A DNA stretch of 64,000 nt from an uncultured Collinsella sp. (GCA_905208635.1 CAJLPX010000008.1:1-64000); one strand, 5' to 3'. Counted from the stretch's first letter, positions 7,785 to 16,788 are shown. Notes: a model not told the origin generated them from the sequence alone. A program made the numbers and translations.

Positions 7785-9949
7785 TACGACCCACCGCCCA
7801 GAGCGCCAACCAGCGTGGCGACATCGACGGTGAGCGGGATGGAGCCGCCGCCGGGCAGAGGAATCTCCGCAAGCGTGAACACCGTACCGCTGATGGTGCG
7901 TTCGACTTGATATTCCAACGCCTCGCAAAGCGCCTTGGGATCGGTCACGCCCAACGGAATACTTCGCAGTTTGTCTTGCGCTTGAGAGAGACCAGCAATG
8001 TCAGACCCCGGGCTCTTAATGACGTTGGCGGAATCAGTCAGCACCGGCTTTCGCAGGCGCAAGTCGCACGGTTCCAAACCCAGCGCCGCCACGGACGCCG
8101 AAACGGTATCGCCGAGCCACGATGCGATGGAGCCCAACGCGCCGCTGCCCCCTCCTAGGCCTTTAATCATCTCGTCCATAAGTTCGTCGGCCGAACCTTG
8201 GATGTCTCCGTATCCCACAAGCAGCCGTCCCCAGACATCCATGACGCCATCGAGTACGCCGGCAACGCCACCCGAGCGTTCCTTCAATGTCGAGAAAAAT
8301 CGCGAAAGCACGTTGTTTTGCGCCGTCGCCTCATCGGGCGCCAGCACCGCGGCAGAGATGGCACCGCGATCGCCAAGCCTGACTGCCGTGTTAAACGAAG
8401 AGTTGAGCTCATCGGGGCTCGAGATGGCACCCGAAACCGCAAAGGCAACCACGCCGTTGCGACCGGGCGGAGCGATACGCGGACGCTCGCCCGAAAGCGC
8501 TTTAATGGCCTGGTCAAACGCATTGCTCGCACGGTCGGCCTCATCCTCGGTCTGACGCATGAGCTCAAGCTCTTTGTTCCGACATTTGACGTATTCCTCC
8601 AAGGCCTTTTTGAACTCGTCGAAGTGATATTCGAAGCCGTTTTCGATAGAGGTTGAAGGCGCCGCAACAGCACCAAGCGACAAAACGCCAAAATGGCATT
8701 TGCTGCATTTATCCTGTCCATCGTAATCGGCAACCGAAGCAAATCCGCTCGGCGTCCCTTTCTTATAGTTAGGGCAGGTCGTCCCGTAATGCAGATACGC
8801 CTTGTCATCGTTCACGCTAGTCGGCCACACCGCATCGGTATAGAGTTCCGTCGCCCGAACCTCATCAGAGTTGCGCGGCAGCAGCGGAATATAGGAGGAA
8901 ACCCTGTCTCCGTTCTCGGTTATATGCGCCCGATCGACCTCCGCGCTCGCATAGGTATAAAACGCCTTACGCGCCGCAGACTCTGCCTTCATCTCGACAC
9001 TCGAGCCGTGGGGCTTCTCATTTGTCAGACGCCAATGGTAGTAGTCCTTCGCGCGATCAAGGGCAACTTGGGGCTCCCACGTAACGCTCGATGAGTAATG
9101 CGGATTTTGAACACCGGAGAGATCCGTTAGGCTTTTCGCACGCTCCCACATGCAAGAACAGCTGCCGACCGAGCCCTTGTCAGACCCACCACAATCCGCC
9201 AGCCAAGCACGCTCTTTAGCCTTCGCCGTGTCCTCAGAAGCCTTCCGCAGCTCCTCGGCCGCACACTCTAAATCATCTGATGTGTCTTTAATGGCATCGG
9301 TCGAGATCTCGGACCCCTCGAGCGCAGCGAAGTCAGACTCGGATGTCCTGGGCACGGCAAGCGCCGTACCGGTATAGGTCACACTATCGGTATCCTGCGC
9401 CGACACCGCCTGCGTGGCACGCGCGGCGATCAGATACGGCAGAGCCGTCTCGATTTTCTGTAAGCCTTCCGATGCGCTTTTGGCAAACTTGTTGCGCGTT
9501 TTAATGATCTCAATCCCGGTGTCGACCATATTGCCGGCAACCGGCTCGGCACCCGGGATGAGGATGGCGACCAGGCCCGTCCCGATCGTGGCAAACCCCG
9601 CCAGCCCCAGACTCAAGATGCTCGCATCAACCACCGTGGCAGCCGTGTGATAGGACGACACTACGTTGGCACCCGCCAGCGCGCCGCTATCAGCCGCCAC
9701 CTGGGTATCCCCGGCACGCGACATGCTCCATATCGCCGCGGTCGACGAAAACAGCAGCGTGAGCACCACCAAGATGACCACCGCAGAGGAGAGCGTGGTG
9801 TAGGCACCGTCTTCGATAAACAGGTCGATACCGGCTCGACCCATAAAGCCGCCTCGTTTGCGGAGAGCGCCTGGTCGACGGCGGGCCGCAAACCCTTGCG
9901 TCACCCGCAACAGGCAGCGCCTAATCCCATGCAGCAATCCACGAATCAT
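7784..9949 (-). CDS. TadG-like large surface protein of the Tad pilus locus
   Basis: About 721 residues. A short basic N-terminus is followed by one strong hydrophobic segment (SSAVVILVVLTLLFSSTAAIW) and the TadG-like phrase AADSGALAGANVV, then a second hydrophobic stretch (SLGLAGFATIGTGLVAILI). The long remainder is hydrophilic, with Cys pairs (CGGSDKGSVGSCSC; CSKCH), probably extracellular. The ATG at 9949 is chosen because GGAGGGAG lies 4 nt upstream. The frame is open back to 10051. It lies between two TadE-like genes, as TadG does in other Tad loci. The C-terminal domain was not recognised. Confidence 0.75.
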   Translation of the reverse strand: MIRGLLHGIRRCLLRVTQGFAARRRPGALRKRGGFMGRAGIDLFIEDGAYTTLSSAVVILVVLTLLFSSTAAIWSMSRAGDTQVAADSGALAGANVVSSYHTAATVVDASILSLGLAGFATIGTGLVAILIPGAEPVAGNMVDTGIEIIKTRNKFAKSASEGLQKIETALPYLIAARATQAVSAQDTDSVTYTGTALAVPRTSESDFAALEGSEISTDAIKDTSDDLECAAEELRKASEDTAKAKERAWLADCGGSDKGSVGSCSCMWERAKSLTDLSGVQNPHYSSSVTWEPQVALDRAKDYYHWRLTNEKPHGSSVEMKAESAARKAFYTYASAEVDRAHITENGDRVSSYIPLLPRNSDEVRATELYTDAVWPTSVNDDKAYLHYGTTCPNYKKGTPSGFASVADYDGQDKCSKCHFGVLSLGAVAAPSTSIENGFEYHFDEFKKALEEYVKCRNKELELMRQTEDEADRASNAFDQAIKALSGERPRIAPPGRNGVVAFAVSGAISSPDELNSSFNTAVRLGDRGAISAAVLAPDEATAQNNVLSRFFSTLKERSGGVAGVLDGVMDVWGRLLVGYGDIQGSADELMDEMIKGLGGGSGALGSIASWLGDTVSASVAALGLEPCDLRLRKPVLTDSANVIKSPGSDIAGLSQAQDKLRSIPLGVTDPKALCEALEYQVERTISGTVFTLAEIPLPGGGSIPLTVDVATLVGALGGGS

Positions 9950-10457
9950 AATCTCCCTCCAGCCATTCGGGACGCGATTGATACGAGACATCGACCTTGA
10001 GCTCAACGTAGCCGCCCTCGGCGGTACCACCCATAGCCTGCGCAAACGCACCGATCACAGGCAACGGCTTGACCTCGCCGGAAACGGACACGGACGAGAC
10101 GCCACCCGCACCGGCCCGGCCAAGCTCGATATCCCACGACAACGGCCCGCCGGCATGAAAGATCGAAACGTTGGGCACTGCGGCAAGTCGGCGGCGGGTG
10201 AACTCCTTAAGATCGTCGTCCTCCGCCGTCGTCGTGGTCATGAGCCGCGCGGTCTCGGCGGCGGCAGACTCCATGACCGCGCGCGTATAGAGCAGGCACA
10301 CCGGTTGCAGCGCGAGAAGGATGAGTGTCAGAAACGTCGGCAGCAAAAAAGCGGCCTCGACCGTAGACTGCGCCCGGTCCTCGCGCGCGGCATCAATACA
10401 ACGCGATGTCCTTAGCGGCCGCAGCGGCGTCGATAACCGACGTCGAGGCAACGCCAT
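9921..10457 (-). CDS. TadE-like pseudopilin (start uncertain)
   Basis: The frame contains EDRAQSTVEAAFLLP followed by a hydrophobic helix (TFLTLILLALQPVCLLYTRAV), the TadE signature, then about 100 exposed residues. Its 3' end overlaps the TadG-like gene by 29 bp. No ATG, GTG or TTG stands near the expected short leader. The nearest conventional start is ATG at 10457, overlapping the preceding pilin gene by 65 bp. An ATT at 10397, overlapping that gene's TGA, would give a leader as short as in the neighbouring pseudopilins. Confidence 0.78.
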   Translation of the reverse strand: MALPRRRLSTPLRPLRTSRCIDAAREDRAQSTVEAAFLLPTFLTLILLALQPVCLLYTRAVMESAAAETARLMTTTTAEDDDLKEFTRRRLAAVPNVSIFHAGGPLSWDIELGRAGAGGVSSVSVSGEVKPLPVIGAFAQAMGGTAEGGYVELKVDVSYQSRPEWLEGDYDSWIAAWD

Positions 10458-10611
10458 GGGATGCCGCCCGCTCAACCAGCGCCGCCAAGCGCCCATCGGT
10501 GCCGGCACGCCAAAGTCCCGCGATCGCCAGCACGATCGATAACAGCGCCACCGTGACGATGGCGTATTCGACCGTCGCCTGGGCAGATTCCTCACGCAGG
10601 ACATCATGCAT
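10393..10611 (-). CDS. Flp/TadE-like small pilin
   Basis: 72 residues with the leader MHDVLREESAQATVEYAIVTVALLSIVLAIAGLW. The acidic or basic leader, then AQATVEYA and a hydrophobic helix, match the class III signal of Flp and TadE-type pilins. The C-terminal half is Ala rich. The ATG is preceded by GGAGGG 8 nt away. It sits between a membrane-anchored protein and a TadE-like gene. It may be a second pilin or a minor one. Confidence 0.78.
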   Translation of the reverse strand: MHDVLREESAQATVEYAIVTVALLSIVLAIAGLWRAGTDGRLAALVERAASHGVASTSVIDAAAAAKDIALY

Positions 10612-10612
10612 T

Positions 10613-11176
10613 TCACGATCCCTCCTTTGAGTCCGTTGCCTGCGGGCTCAGGCGCACGGCGCGCAGACGACACGAAGCATCGCCAGCATCCGCGGCAATT
10701 GTCACCATATCGACCCAGCCGCGTTCGTCGCGCACGATGGCGCCCCACACGTTTCCCTTGATGTCGAGATAGCCGCTCAGAGCAAGTTGCGCCGTGGGTA
10801 CCTCGCGATAGGCACGCAGCATATCCGCCGCCGCTTCGGTCATCGGTCGGTCCTCGGACCATGCAAGCCGGACCGCAATCGCGTTGCCCTCAGGCGAATC
10901 CGTCGCAGTGCCAGACCGCTTGTCGAGCGTCCGCAGAAAGGTTTGCGCCGTGACAGCGACATCCGAATCGTCCGTATCTCGCATCTCATCTTTTTGAGAC
11001 GCCACCGCCGAATCTGAGCCCAAATCGGAGGCGGTCCCAGGACGCTGCTGCCGCGCGGCGTTAAGCCCCCAAAGCACCGCCGCTATCGCCACGGTCAGGC
11101 AAGCAAACACCAGCAGCACCCCGATGGGGCGCTCGCCCTCTACAGGCTGTTGATGCCCTCGCTGATAGCGTTCCAT
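10613..11176 (-). CDS. Single-pass membrane protein of the Tad locus, function unknown
   Basis: 187 residues. One hydrophobic segment near residues 18-40 (IGVLLVFACLTVAIAAVLWGL) is followed by a polar Asp/Ser-rich linker and a C-terminal domain of about 100 residues (ALSGYLDIKGNVWGAIVRDERGWVDMVTI). This suggests an N-in, C-out anchored protein. The ATG at 11176 overlaps the Flp pilin gene by 37 bp. A GTG about 18 codons later is a possible alternative. No family was recognised. Its place between two pilin genes suggests a role in pilus assembly. Confidence 0.68.
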   Translation of the reverse strand: MERYQRGHQQPVEGERPIGVLLVFACLTVAIAAVLWGLNAARQQRPGTASDLGSDSAVASQKDEMRDTDDSDVAVTAQTFLRTLDKRSGTATDSPEGNAIAVRLAWSEDRPMTEAAADMLRAYREVPTAQLALSGYLDIKGNVWGAIVRDERGWVDMVTIAADAGDASCRLRAVRLSPQATDSKEGS

Positions 11177-11373
11177 AGATCTTGGACCTTGCCCTTAAAT
11201 GCGACGATGGCGATAATCGCGATCACCACGAGCATGCCGACCAAGATGGCATACTCGGTGGTACCCTGTGCACTCTCCTCCTGCAATAGTTCCTTGGCGC
11301 GCTGACGAACATGTGCCGCCCGGCAAAACGCCCAGCCCTGGACCTTGCCAGCAGCGTCAGTCATCGTGTTCAT
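11140..11373 (-). CDS. flp: Flp family type IVb major pilin
   Basis: 77 residues, the normal Flp size. A long leader is followed by ESAQGTTEYAILVGMLVV (from residue 34). Processing before or within this Gly-Thr-Thr-Glu-Tyr region with Glu and Tyr at 40-41 is the Flp pattern. The hydrophobic helix runs to about residue 60 and a short amphipathic tail ends the protein. The ATG at 11373 has AGGGAGG 5 nt upstream, the strongest ribosome site in this operon, fitting an abundant structural subunit. It follows tadC by about 10 bp. Confidence 0.9.
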   Translation of the reverse strand: MNTMTDAAGKVQGWAFCRAAHVRQRAKELLQEESAQGTTEYAILVGMLVVIAIIAIVAFKGKVQDLWNAISEGINSL

Positions 11374-11383
11374 GTATTCCTCC

Positions 11384-12025
11384 CTACATCATCCCGCCTG
11401 CTCCCAGCAGCGGGCCCAATATGGACAGAAGCAACGCCGGCAAGATGAGCGTGCCGGTGGGAATCAGCAGCTTGACGGGTGCACGCTCGATCTCGCGCTC
11501 GACCGCGGCGCGATGAGCCGCACGGATCTCGCGACTTTGAGCGGCCAGCGTCTCGGCAAGTGGGGCACCCAGGGCGAGCGCCTGCCCCACCGTGATGGCA
11601 AAGGTCTCGAGCGCTCGCACGTCCAGGTCGCGCGCGGCGGCCAACAACTCGTCCTCACGCGTGCCCACGCCCACCTGCCACGCCATGCAGGCGCGCTCAA
11701 GGCGAAGAGCCAGCACTGACCGGCGGTTGGCGCAGAAAATCTCAAGCGCCGCATCAAACGAAAGACCGGCCGAAAGACCCAAGCGCACAACATCGATCAT
11801 CTCGGACACTTCGCCGAGCGACACTCGCGCCGGGCCGCCCGCTCCAACCGCGCCCTTCACTCGCGCGGTCAGAGCATCGACCACCGAGCGACCCGCGGCA
11901 GCGACCAGCACCGCCTCGCGCTTGCAGGCCCCTGCGATCTTGCGTGCATCCGCCCGATCCAAACCCGTCGCGACAAATACACTCAGGGCGCACAGGCAAG
12001 CCGCAACTGCAACCGGGGCGCTCAT
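11384..12025 (-). CDS. tadC: Tad pilus inner-membrane platform protein TadC
   Basis: About 213 residues. It has an N-terminal membrane segment (VAVAACLCALSVFVATGL), the T2SSF-like helical region (MIDVVRLGLSAGLSFDAALEIF and LETFAITVGQALALGAPLAETLA) and a C-terminal membrane segment (LLIPTGTLILPALLLSILGPLL). With TadB it forms the platform on which the ATPase assembles the pilus. The ATG at 12025 overlaps the tadB stop as ATGA. This is shorter than the roughly 300 residues of some TadC proteins but keeps the single T2SSF domain. Confidence 0.86.
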   Translation of the reverse strand: MSAPVAVAACLCALSVFVATGLDRADARKIAGACKREAVLVAAAGRSVVDALTARVKGAVGAGGPARVSLGEVSEMIDVVRLGLSAGLSFDAALEIFCANRRSVLALRLERACMAWQVGVGTREDELLAAARDLDVRALETFAITVGQALALGAPLAETLAAQSREIRAAHRAAVEREIERAPVKLLIPTGTLILPALLLSILGPLLGAGGMM

Positions 12026-12948
12026 AGCTCCACCCGCATAATGCGCCGGATAACCACCAGGGCAACGGCGTTGAGGGCAAGACCCAGCACCACAGCGCCC
12101 GCGCCGGCAGGCGTCGCAAGACCGCGACGAAAATCTGCCGAAAGCAGCGCCAACACCGCGCACATGCCCGCCGGCATCGCCGCGACCATATGCGCAGACA
12201 TGCGAGCCTGCGACGTCTTAACATCCAGGCGGCGCTTGAGCTCAATGCGCTCCCCCACCATGCTCGACGCCTCGGACAGTAAGTCGGCAAGCGGAGCGCC
12301 GGTGCGCTGAGACACCTTAAGCGCCAAGGTCACAAGCGAAAGACCGGGGGCGTCGATACGCACGAGCAAGTCATCGAGCGCGTCGGTCGCCGAGATGCCG
12401 CAATCGATCGCCGCCGCCACCCGCAAAAACTCGGTATGCACTGGCTCTTGCGCATGAGCGCCCACAAAGCGCATGCCCTGGGCCAGCGAATGTCCCGAGG
12501 CAAGCGACATGGAAAGTGCGGTAAACGCCTCGGGCATTGCCTCTTCTGCATCGTGTTGCTCGCGCCGGCTCTCAAAGCCATCCCGAGCGGCACCAACGGC
12601 AAACGGAGCAACAAGTCCCAAGGCAAATCCGAGGGGCGATAACGACACCATCGTTAGTAAAACGCAGCAGACACCGCTCGATAGCAGCAGAAACGCCAAA
12701 CGTCCCGAAGCATCTTCGATCACGAGGCCAAGGCGATGCGCCGGAGCCAGCGATGCCCACGAACGGGCGATCTTTTTCAGCAGATCGTTTTCCACCAGCT
12801 CACGCGGCAGCTTCTCTGCCACCGTCTCGAGCGCCTGACGTGCCAGCTCCGCCGGCGGTACCTGCGGCACACGAGGTTCCGCCCCGCACGCCGTCGCGAC
12901 AGAAAGCCCTGCCAAGCCCCCTACGACGAGGGGCACAGTGATCTCCAT
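12022..12948 (-). CDS. tadB: Tad pilus inner-membrane platform protein TadB
   Basis: 308 residues. Hydrophobic segments lie near residues 85-120 and at the C-terminus (AGAGAVVLGLALNAVALVVI). The T2SSF domain is visible between them (EAMPEAFTALSMSLASGHSLAQGM and LVTLALKVSQRTGAPLADLL). The start has GGAGGTGG a few bases upstream and overlaps the end of cpaF by 28 bp. It pairs with TadC to form the platform complex driven by the CpaF ATPase. Confidence 0.9.
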   Translation of the reverse strand: MEITVPLVVGGLAGLSVATACGAEPRVPQVPPAELARQALETVAEKLPRELVENDLLKKIARSWASLAPAHRLGLVIEDASGRLAFLLLSSGVCCVLLTMVSLSPLGFALGLVAPFAVGAARDGFESRREQHDAEEAMPEAFTALSMSLASGHSLAQGMRFVGAHAQEPVHTEFLRVAAAIDCGISATDALDDLLVRIDAPGLSLVTLALKVSQRTGAPLADLLSEASSMVGERIELKRRLDVKTSQARMSAHMVAAMPAGMCAVLALLSADFRRGLATPAGAGAVVLGLALNAVALVVIRRIMRVEL

Positions 12949-14249
12949 TCGTCCACCTCCTCTTGTGTGAGCGTCCCCGACCGCAGGCCTTCTGCGATAA
13001 ACGGCGGCTCGCGGTCAAGCGTCCAGGTGCGCTCGGCGGCATCGAACGTCACATAGCGCTCGAGCTCTACGCCGCCCGATGCGGCGCGTCGCACCCCCGA
13101 ATACGAGGAGACGAAGCGCCTGCCATCGGCGTGGCGCTCGGACATCACGATACCGTCGAGTGCCATGGCAATCTGCTCCTCGATGAGCTCGCTCGGCAGA
13201 TCGATGCCATAACGTGCAAGCAACGTCAGACGCACCACGGTCTCCTGTTCTGAACCCGCATGAAGCGTGGTGAGCGACCCGTCGTGGCCCGTGTTCATGG
13301 CCTGCAACATGTCGCAGCACTCGGCACCGCGCACCTCGCCCACCACGATGCGGTCGGGGCGCATGCGCAGGGCATTAGTCACCAGGTCGCGGATCGTCAC
13401 CGCGCCCTCGCCCTCAATTGAAGCCTCGCGCGCCTCTAGGCGCACCACGTGCGGATGATGCGCAAACTTGAGCTCGGCAGAGTCCTCGATCGTCACGATG
13501 CGCTCGCCGGTGGAAATCTCACATGACAACGCGTTGAGCAGGGTGGTCTTACCAGATCCCGTGCCTCCCGCAACCGCCAGGTCCTGTCGCAGCGACACCG
13601 CACACGACAGCAGCTGCGCATACCAAAGCGGCAGCGATCCCAACCCCACGAGCTCGTCCAGCGAGCAGATACGGTCCGAGAACTTTCGGATGGTGAGAAT
13701 CGGTCCGTCAATCGCCACAGGCGGAATCACCGCGTTGACGCGATAGCCCGTTTTGAGGCGGGCGTTGACGATGGGGCTGCGCTCGTCGATACGGCGGCCA
13801 AGTGGCGAGATAATGCGGTCGATAAGCACACGGATCTGCTCATCATCCTCAAACGCATGCTCGATGGGGTACAAGACGCCGCCGCGTTCAAAGAAAGCCG
13901 AGCGGCAGCCGTTGATCATGATCTCGGTAACGGTGTCGTCCTCGATGAGCGGCTGCAACGGCCCCAAGCCCACCACGTCATCCAAAATCTCGTCGATGAT
14001 GGTCTCGCGCTCGGGCGTCGCGAGATCGGTCGGCTCCTCAACATTGAGCGCCGCCTCCACCGCAGGACGCAATTCCGAGCGGGCAAGTGCCGGGTCGATA
14101 TAGGCGCTGATACGCGCCACTTCGTCGTAACCCATGCGGTCCATCACGGCGCGCTTGGTGCGTCGTTTCACGGCGCGGCGACGCCCCACATCTACAGGCG
14201 CTGCCGCCGCCGCAGCGCCGGCAGCCTTAATCCTCGTTTGCAGGCTCAT
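12921..14249 (-). CDS. cpaF: Tad pilus assembly ATPase CpaF/TadA
   Basis: 442 residues, typical of the PulE-VirB11 secretion ATPases. Walker A is GGTGSGKTT (228-236). A Walker B-like region is MRPDRIVVGEVRGAE, followed by MNTGHDGSLTTLHAG, the conserved His box. The N-terminal part (GLGPLQPLIEDDTVTEIMINGC) is the usual domain preceding the ATPase core. It powers Flp pilus extrusion from the cytosolic side of the membrane. The ATG overlaps the tadZ stop as ATGA. Confidence 0.96.
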   Translation of the reverse strand: MSLQTRIKAAGAAAAAAPVDVGRRRAVKRRTKRAVMDRMGYDEVARISAYIDPALARSELRPAVEAALNVEEPTDLATPERETIIDEILDDVVGLGPLQPLIEDDTVTEIMINGCRSAFFERGGVLYPIEHAFEDDEQIRVLIDRIISPLGRRIDERSPIVNARLKTGYRVNAVIPPVAIDGPILTIRKFSDRICSLDELVGLGSLPLWYAQLLSCAVSLRQDLAVAGGTGSGKTTLLNALSCEISTGERIVTIEDSAELKFAHHPHVVRLEAREASIEGEGAVTIRDLVTNALRMRPDRIVVGEVRGAECCDMLQAMNTGHDGSLTTLHAGSEQETVVRLTLLARYGIDLPSELIEEQIAMALDGIVMSERHADGRRFVSSYSGVRRAASGGVELERYVTFDAAERTWTLDREPPFIAEGLRSGTLTQEEVDEWRSLCPSS

Positions 14250-15898
14250 CGCTGATCACCCTCGCGCGACCAGGGAAGGCGGATACGCGGGCGTTCGGTG
14301 CGCGTTGCACGGTCGGCGACCATATCGCTCCAAGGGCCGACGGCGCACCCCAGTTCCACGAGCATCTCGCGCGTGGCCTCGCGCACGCTAGTCGCAAAAG
14401 CGCTGGTCTGCCCCACTGCCTCGTCAGCGCGCCCAAACGCCATGAGCGCGGCGAGATCCTGCCCGCCATCGGCGATACGAATCTTGGAGCTTAACGCACA
14501 GGCAATCTCAAAGCGCATGGCGACGTCCTCGTCTGCCCCGCGCGCACCGAACCGGTTGAACACGGCGCTCATGCGCGTGCGCGGCACACCTACTCGACCT
14601 GCCAGTTCAATGACGCGCGATGCCGATGCCGCGGACGACACCGCCGCATCGCCAACGACCAGGCAACGGTCGCTCGCCGCCACCGCAGCCGCCACGGCGT
14701 CGCCCCAAAAGACCGAGGTATCGATAAAGACCACGTCGGATTCGCGACGCAGAACATCAAGCAGTAGCTCCACCGGACGTGCCATGAGCTCGGCTTGCTC
14801 GGGCGCCGCGACGGGACCCCAGAGCGTAACGCCCGGCGCCACGCGCATCGAAGCGGCTACGATATCCGGCTCGGTGAGCATGCCCGCCGCCGACGGCTCG
14901 ATAAGTGCCGCCATATCGCGCGGAGCATCGACGCCTAACAAGTCGTAAAGGTTTCCAAACATCAGGTCCAGGTCGAGCACGGCGGCACGCAAGCCCAACA
15001 GCGACGATGTGTGTGCCATGGTGGCAACGATCGTCGACTTGCCGCAACCGCCCGAACCCGAAATAGCGCAGATGACTGGAGCTCGATGCGGCGGAGCGGT
15101 AGCGTCTGCCGGCGGCATCGGAGGCGGCGGGGCGGGCGTCGGTGACAGCGTCCCCGTCTCCCCCGCCGCAACCACGTGCTGCGTCCAAGCCGGCATGGCT
15201 GCTTGTTCGGTCTGCGAGGCAGGCTCGTTCTGCGCAATCTGCTCATGCTGCATCAGCGACAACTCGCCGCACCCGGCAAGGCCCTCAACTTCGTCGAGTT
15301 CATCCGCCAGATTCACGCCGTGCACGTATCCCATATCTACTGCCGGGGAGTCGCCAGCATGCTGCGCCGGCCCTCCAGCGTCATCGTATACAAGGGGGTT
15401 CCGGGGGCGCCGACCATGCTCGGCTTCCGCTTTTCCATAATCATCAACACGCGGGCCTCTTGTAGCGCGAGGCGCCCCGGGTTCCCTATCAACAAAAGCA
15501 TCGGGCTCAATCGTCATGCGCCGATCGGAATCAACCGCTCCCTCGCCCGCGCGCCCGTTGCCGCATATACTGTGTGCAGCGATGACCTCGGTCGCCCCCG
15601 CGCGAAACAGCCCCTCGATATCCGACGGATCGAGCGCTTCTATCAACACGACCACGCGACTCACGCGGCCTTCGGCCGTCAGGCGCGCAACAGTCTTGCG
15701 CACATCTTCGGTATCAAACAGAGACGCCGCGATGATGGCAGCCCCGCGGCGCGACGGAAACGCCCGCGCCATGGAAACCAGCCCGTCCAGGTCACCCACG
15801 CGAAGCACCTGTGCACCCGCATCACGGCCCTCGACTTCCCGCTGCAACAGCCCGTAATCGCCGCACGCGCAGCACGCAAGCCAGATCGCCTTCATCAC
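14246..15898 (-). CDS. tadZ: Tad pilus localisation ATPase TadZ/CpaE-like
   Basis: 550 residues. An N-terminal receiver-like domain (residues 1-115, with GLFRAGATEVIAAH) is joined by a long Pro/Ala-rich linker (about 115-270) to a MinD/ParA-like domain. Its P-loop GSGGCGKST (281-289) has the deviant Walker A pattern. LDLDLMFGNLYDLLG follows. In other bacteria TadZ positions the pilus machine at the cell pole. The linker is longer than usual. The start overlaps the cpaB stop (ATGATGA). The two ATGs at 15898 and 15895 are equally plausible. Confidence 0.88.
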   Translation of the reverse strand: MMKAIWLACCACGDYGLLQREVEGRDAGAQVLRVGDLDGLVSMARAFPSRRGAAIIAASLFDTEDVRKTVARLTAEGRVSRVVVLIEALDPSDIEGLFRAGATEVIAAHSICGNGRAGEGAVDSDRRMTIEPDAFVDREPGAPRATRGPRVDDYGKAEAEHGRRPRNPLVYDDAGGPAQHAGDSPAVDMGYVHGVNLADELDEVEGLAGCGELSLMQHEQIAQNEPASQTEQAAMPAWTQHVVAAGETGTLSPTPAPPPPMPPADATAPPHRAPVICAISGSGGCGKSTIVATMAHTSSLLGLRAAVLDLDLMFGNLYDLLGVDAPRDMAALIEPSAAGMLTEPDIVAASMRVAPGVTLWGPVAAPEQAELMARPVELLLDVLRRESDVVFIDTSVFWGDAVAAAVAASDRCLVVGDAAVSSAASASRVIELAGRVGVPRTRMSAVFNRFGARGADEDVAMRFEIACALSSKIRIADGGQDLAALMAFGRADEAVGQTSAFATSVREATREMLVELGCAVGPWSDMVADRATRTERPRIRLPWSREGDQR

Positions 15899-16554
15899 TC
15901 GTCGCCTCCGCTCTTTTTGCCGCGCGCCGTGGCGGGAATCGTCAAGCTGACCGTTCCCTTGCCCGAGGCTCCCAGCAGTTCCTTGACGTCTTCGGGGTCA
16001 GCCGCCAGCGTCACCCATTCGATCTTGCCCTCGCGCGTGGCACCGGAATCCTCACTGGTATCGATCACGTACGCGCCGCACAGCCGATCGGTCACGCCGT
16101 CTTTTTGCACATACACATCCACGTAGCTGCCCACGCCCGTAGCACCGCCGACCGAGTGCTCGGCATCGACCGCCACCGAAACGGCGACCTTGCCCTTAGG
16201 CACCTCGAGCTTGCGGCTCTCGACCTTGGTGTAGACATTGCAGATCACGGCGTTTTTGGGAATACGCGAAGTCGTCACGTCGCCGCGCACCTGGCGCAGC
16301 TCGGTCGCCGCGTCACGCGGTAGCAGACTCGTCAGCCACTCCTGGGTTATGACATTGGTCTCATCGAGGGTCTCGCCCACATCGATATCGCGCGCCGCGA
16401 CGCATACCTCGACGCGATCGCCACCGTACTTGGCCAAGGTCTCAGCCTGGACCTGTTCGGCTTGTGAGCGAATCGATGAGCCGTAAACCATGCAGAGCAG
16501 AGCAGCGAGCACGCCCGCGACCAGACTGATGGCGATGCGCTTGCTCTTGTTCAC
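15895..16554 (-). CDS. cpaB: CpaB/RcpC-like Flp pilus assembly protein
   Basis: About 219 residues. An N-terminal membrane anchor (IAISLVAGVLAALLCMVYG) precedes an SAF-like domain with AARDIDVGETLDETNV and a RcpC domain. The GTG at 16554 is preferred because AGAGGAG lies 5 nt upstream. An ATG at 16569 is in frame but lacks a clear ribosome site. It is the first gene of the Tad operon, with several genes coupled by short overlaps. In this presumed monoderm there is no RcpA secretin partner in the window. Confidence 0.86.
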   Translation of the reverse strand: MNKSKRIAISLVAGVLAALLCMVYGSSIRSQAEQVQAETLAKYGGDRVEVCVAARDIDVGETLDETNVITQEWLTSLLPRDAATELRQVRGDVTTSRIPKNAVICNVYTKVESRKLEVPKGKVAVSVAVDAEHSVGGATGVGSYVDVYVQKDGVTDRLCGAYVIDTSEDSGATREGKIEWVTLAADPEDVKELLGASGKGTVSLTIPATARGKKSGGDE

Positions 16555-16640
16555 GGCCGCTCCTCTCATGGCAGTGCCGGGCGAATGCCCGTACCACCAT
16601 TGTCTGGGCGGTCAGAGTGCAAAGCGGCGCAATCGCAATC

Positions 16641-16715
16641 TTGGTTTTCGATGTCAAACCAATCGCTGACCAAAAGCTGACCAGCCCGTCAAGCTCGTGG
16701 CAAGGTTTTGGTCAG
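16641..16715. promoter_or_regulatory. Inverted repeats upstream of the Tad operon
   Basis: Two perfect inverted repeats lie in the 200 bp before cpaB: TTGGTTT-N8-AAACCAA (16641-16662) and CTGACCAAAA/TTTTGGTCAG (16666-16675 and 16705/16706-16715). They are candidates for operators or a leader structure. No clear promoter consensus could be assigned. Confidence 0.4.
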
Positions 16716-16754
16716 CACGTCAGCAAACTGCATGTTTCGAGGCTTTTCCGCAGC

Positions 16755-16788
16755 AAAAAAGCCGTCTCCCGAACAGTTGGGAGACGGC
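16755..16788 (-). terminator. Intrinsic terminator after rsgA
   Basis: A 10-bp perfect stem GCCGTCTCCC/GGGAGACGGC (16761-16770 and 16779-16788) is followed by UUUUUU on the minus strand. It lies 19 nt after the rsgA stop and separates it from the Tad operon. Confidence 0.88.
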
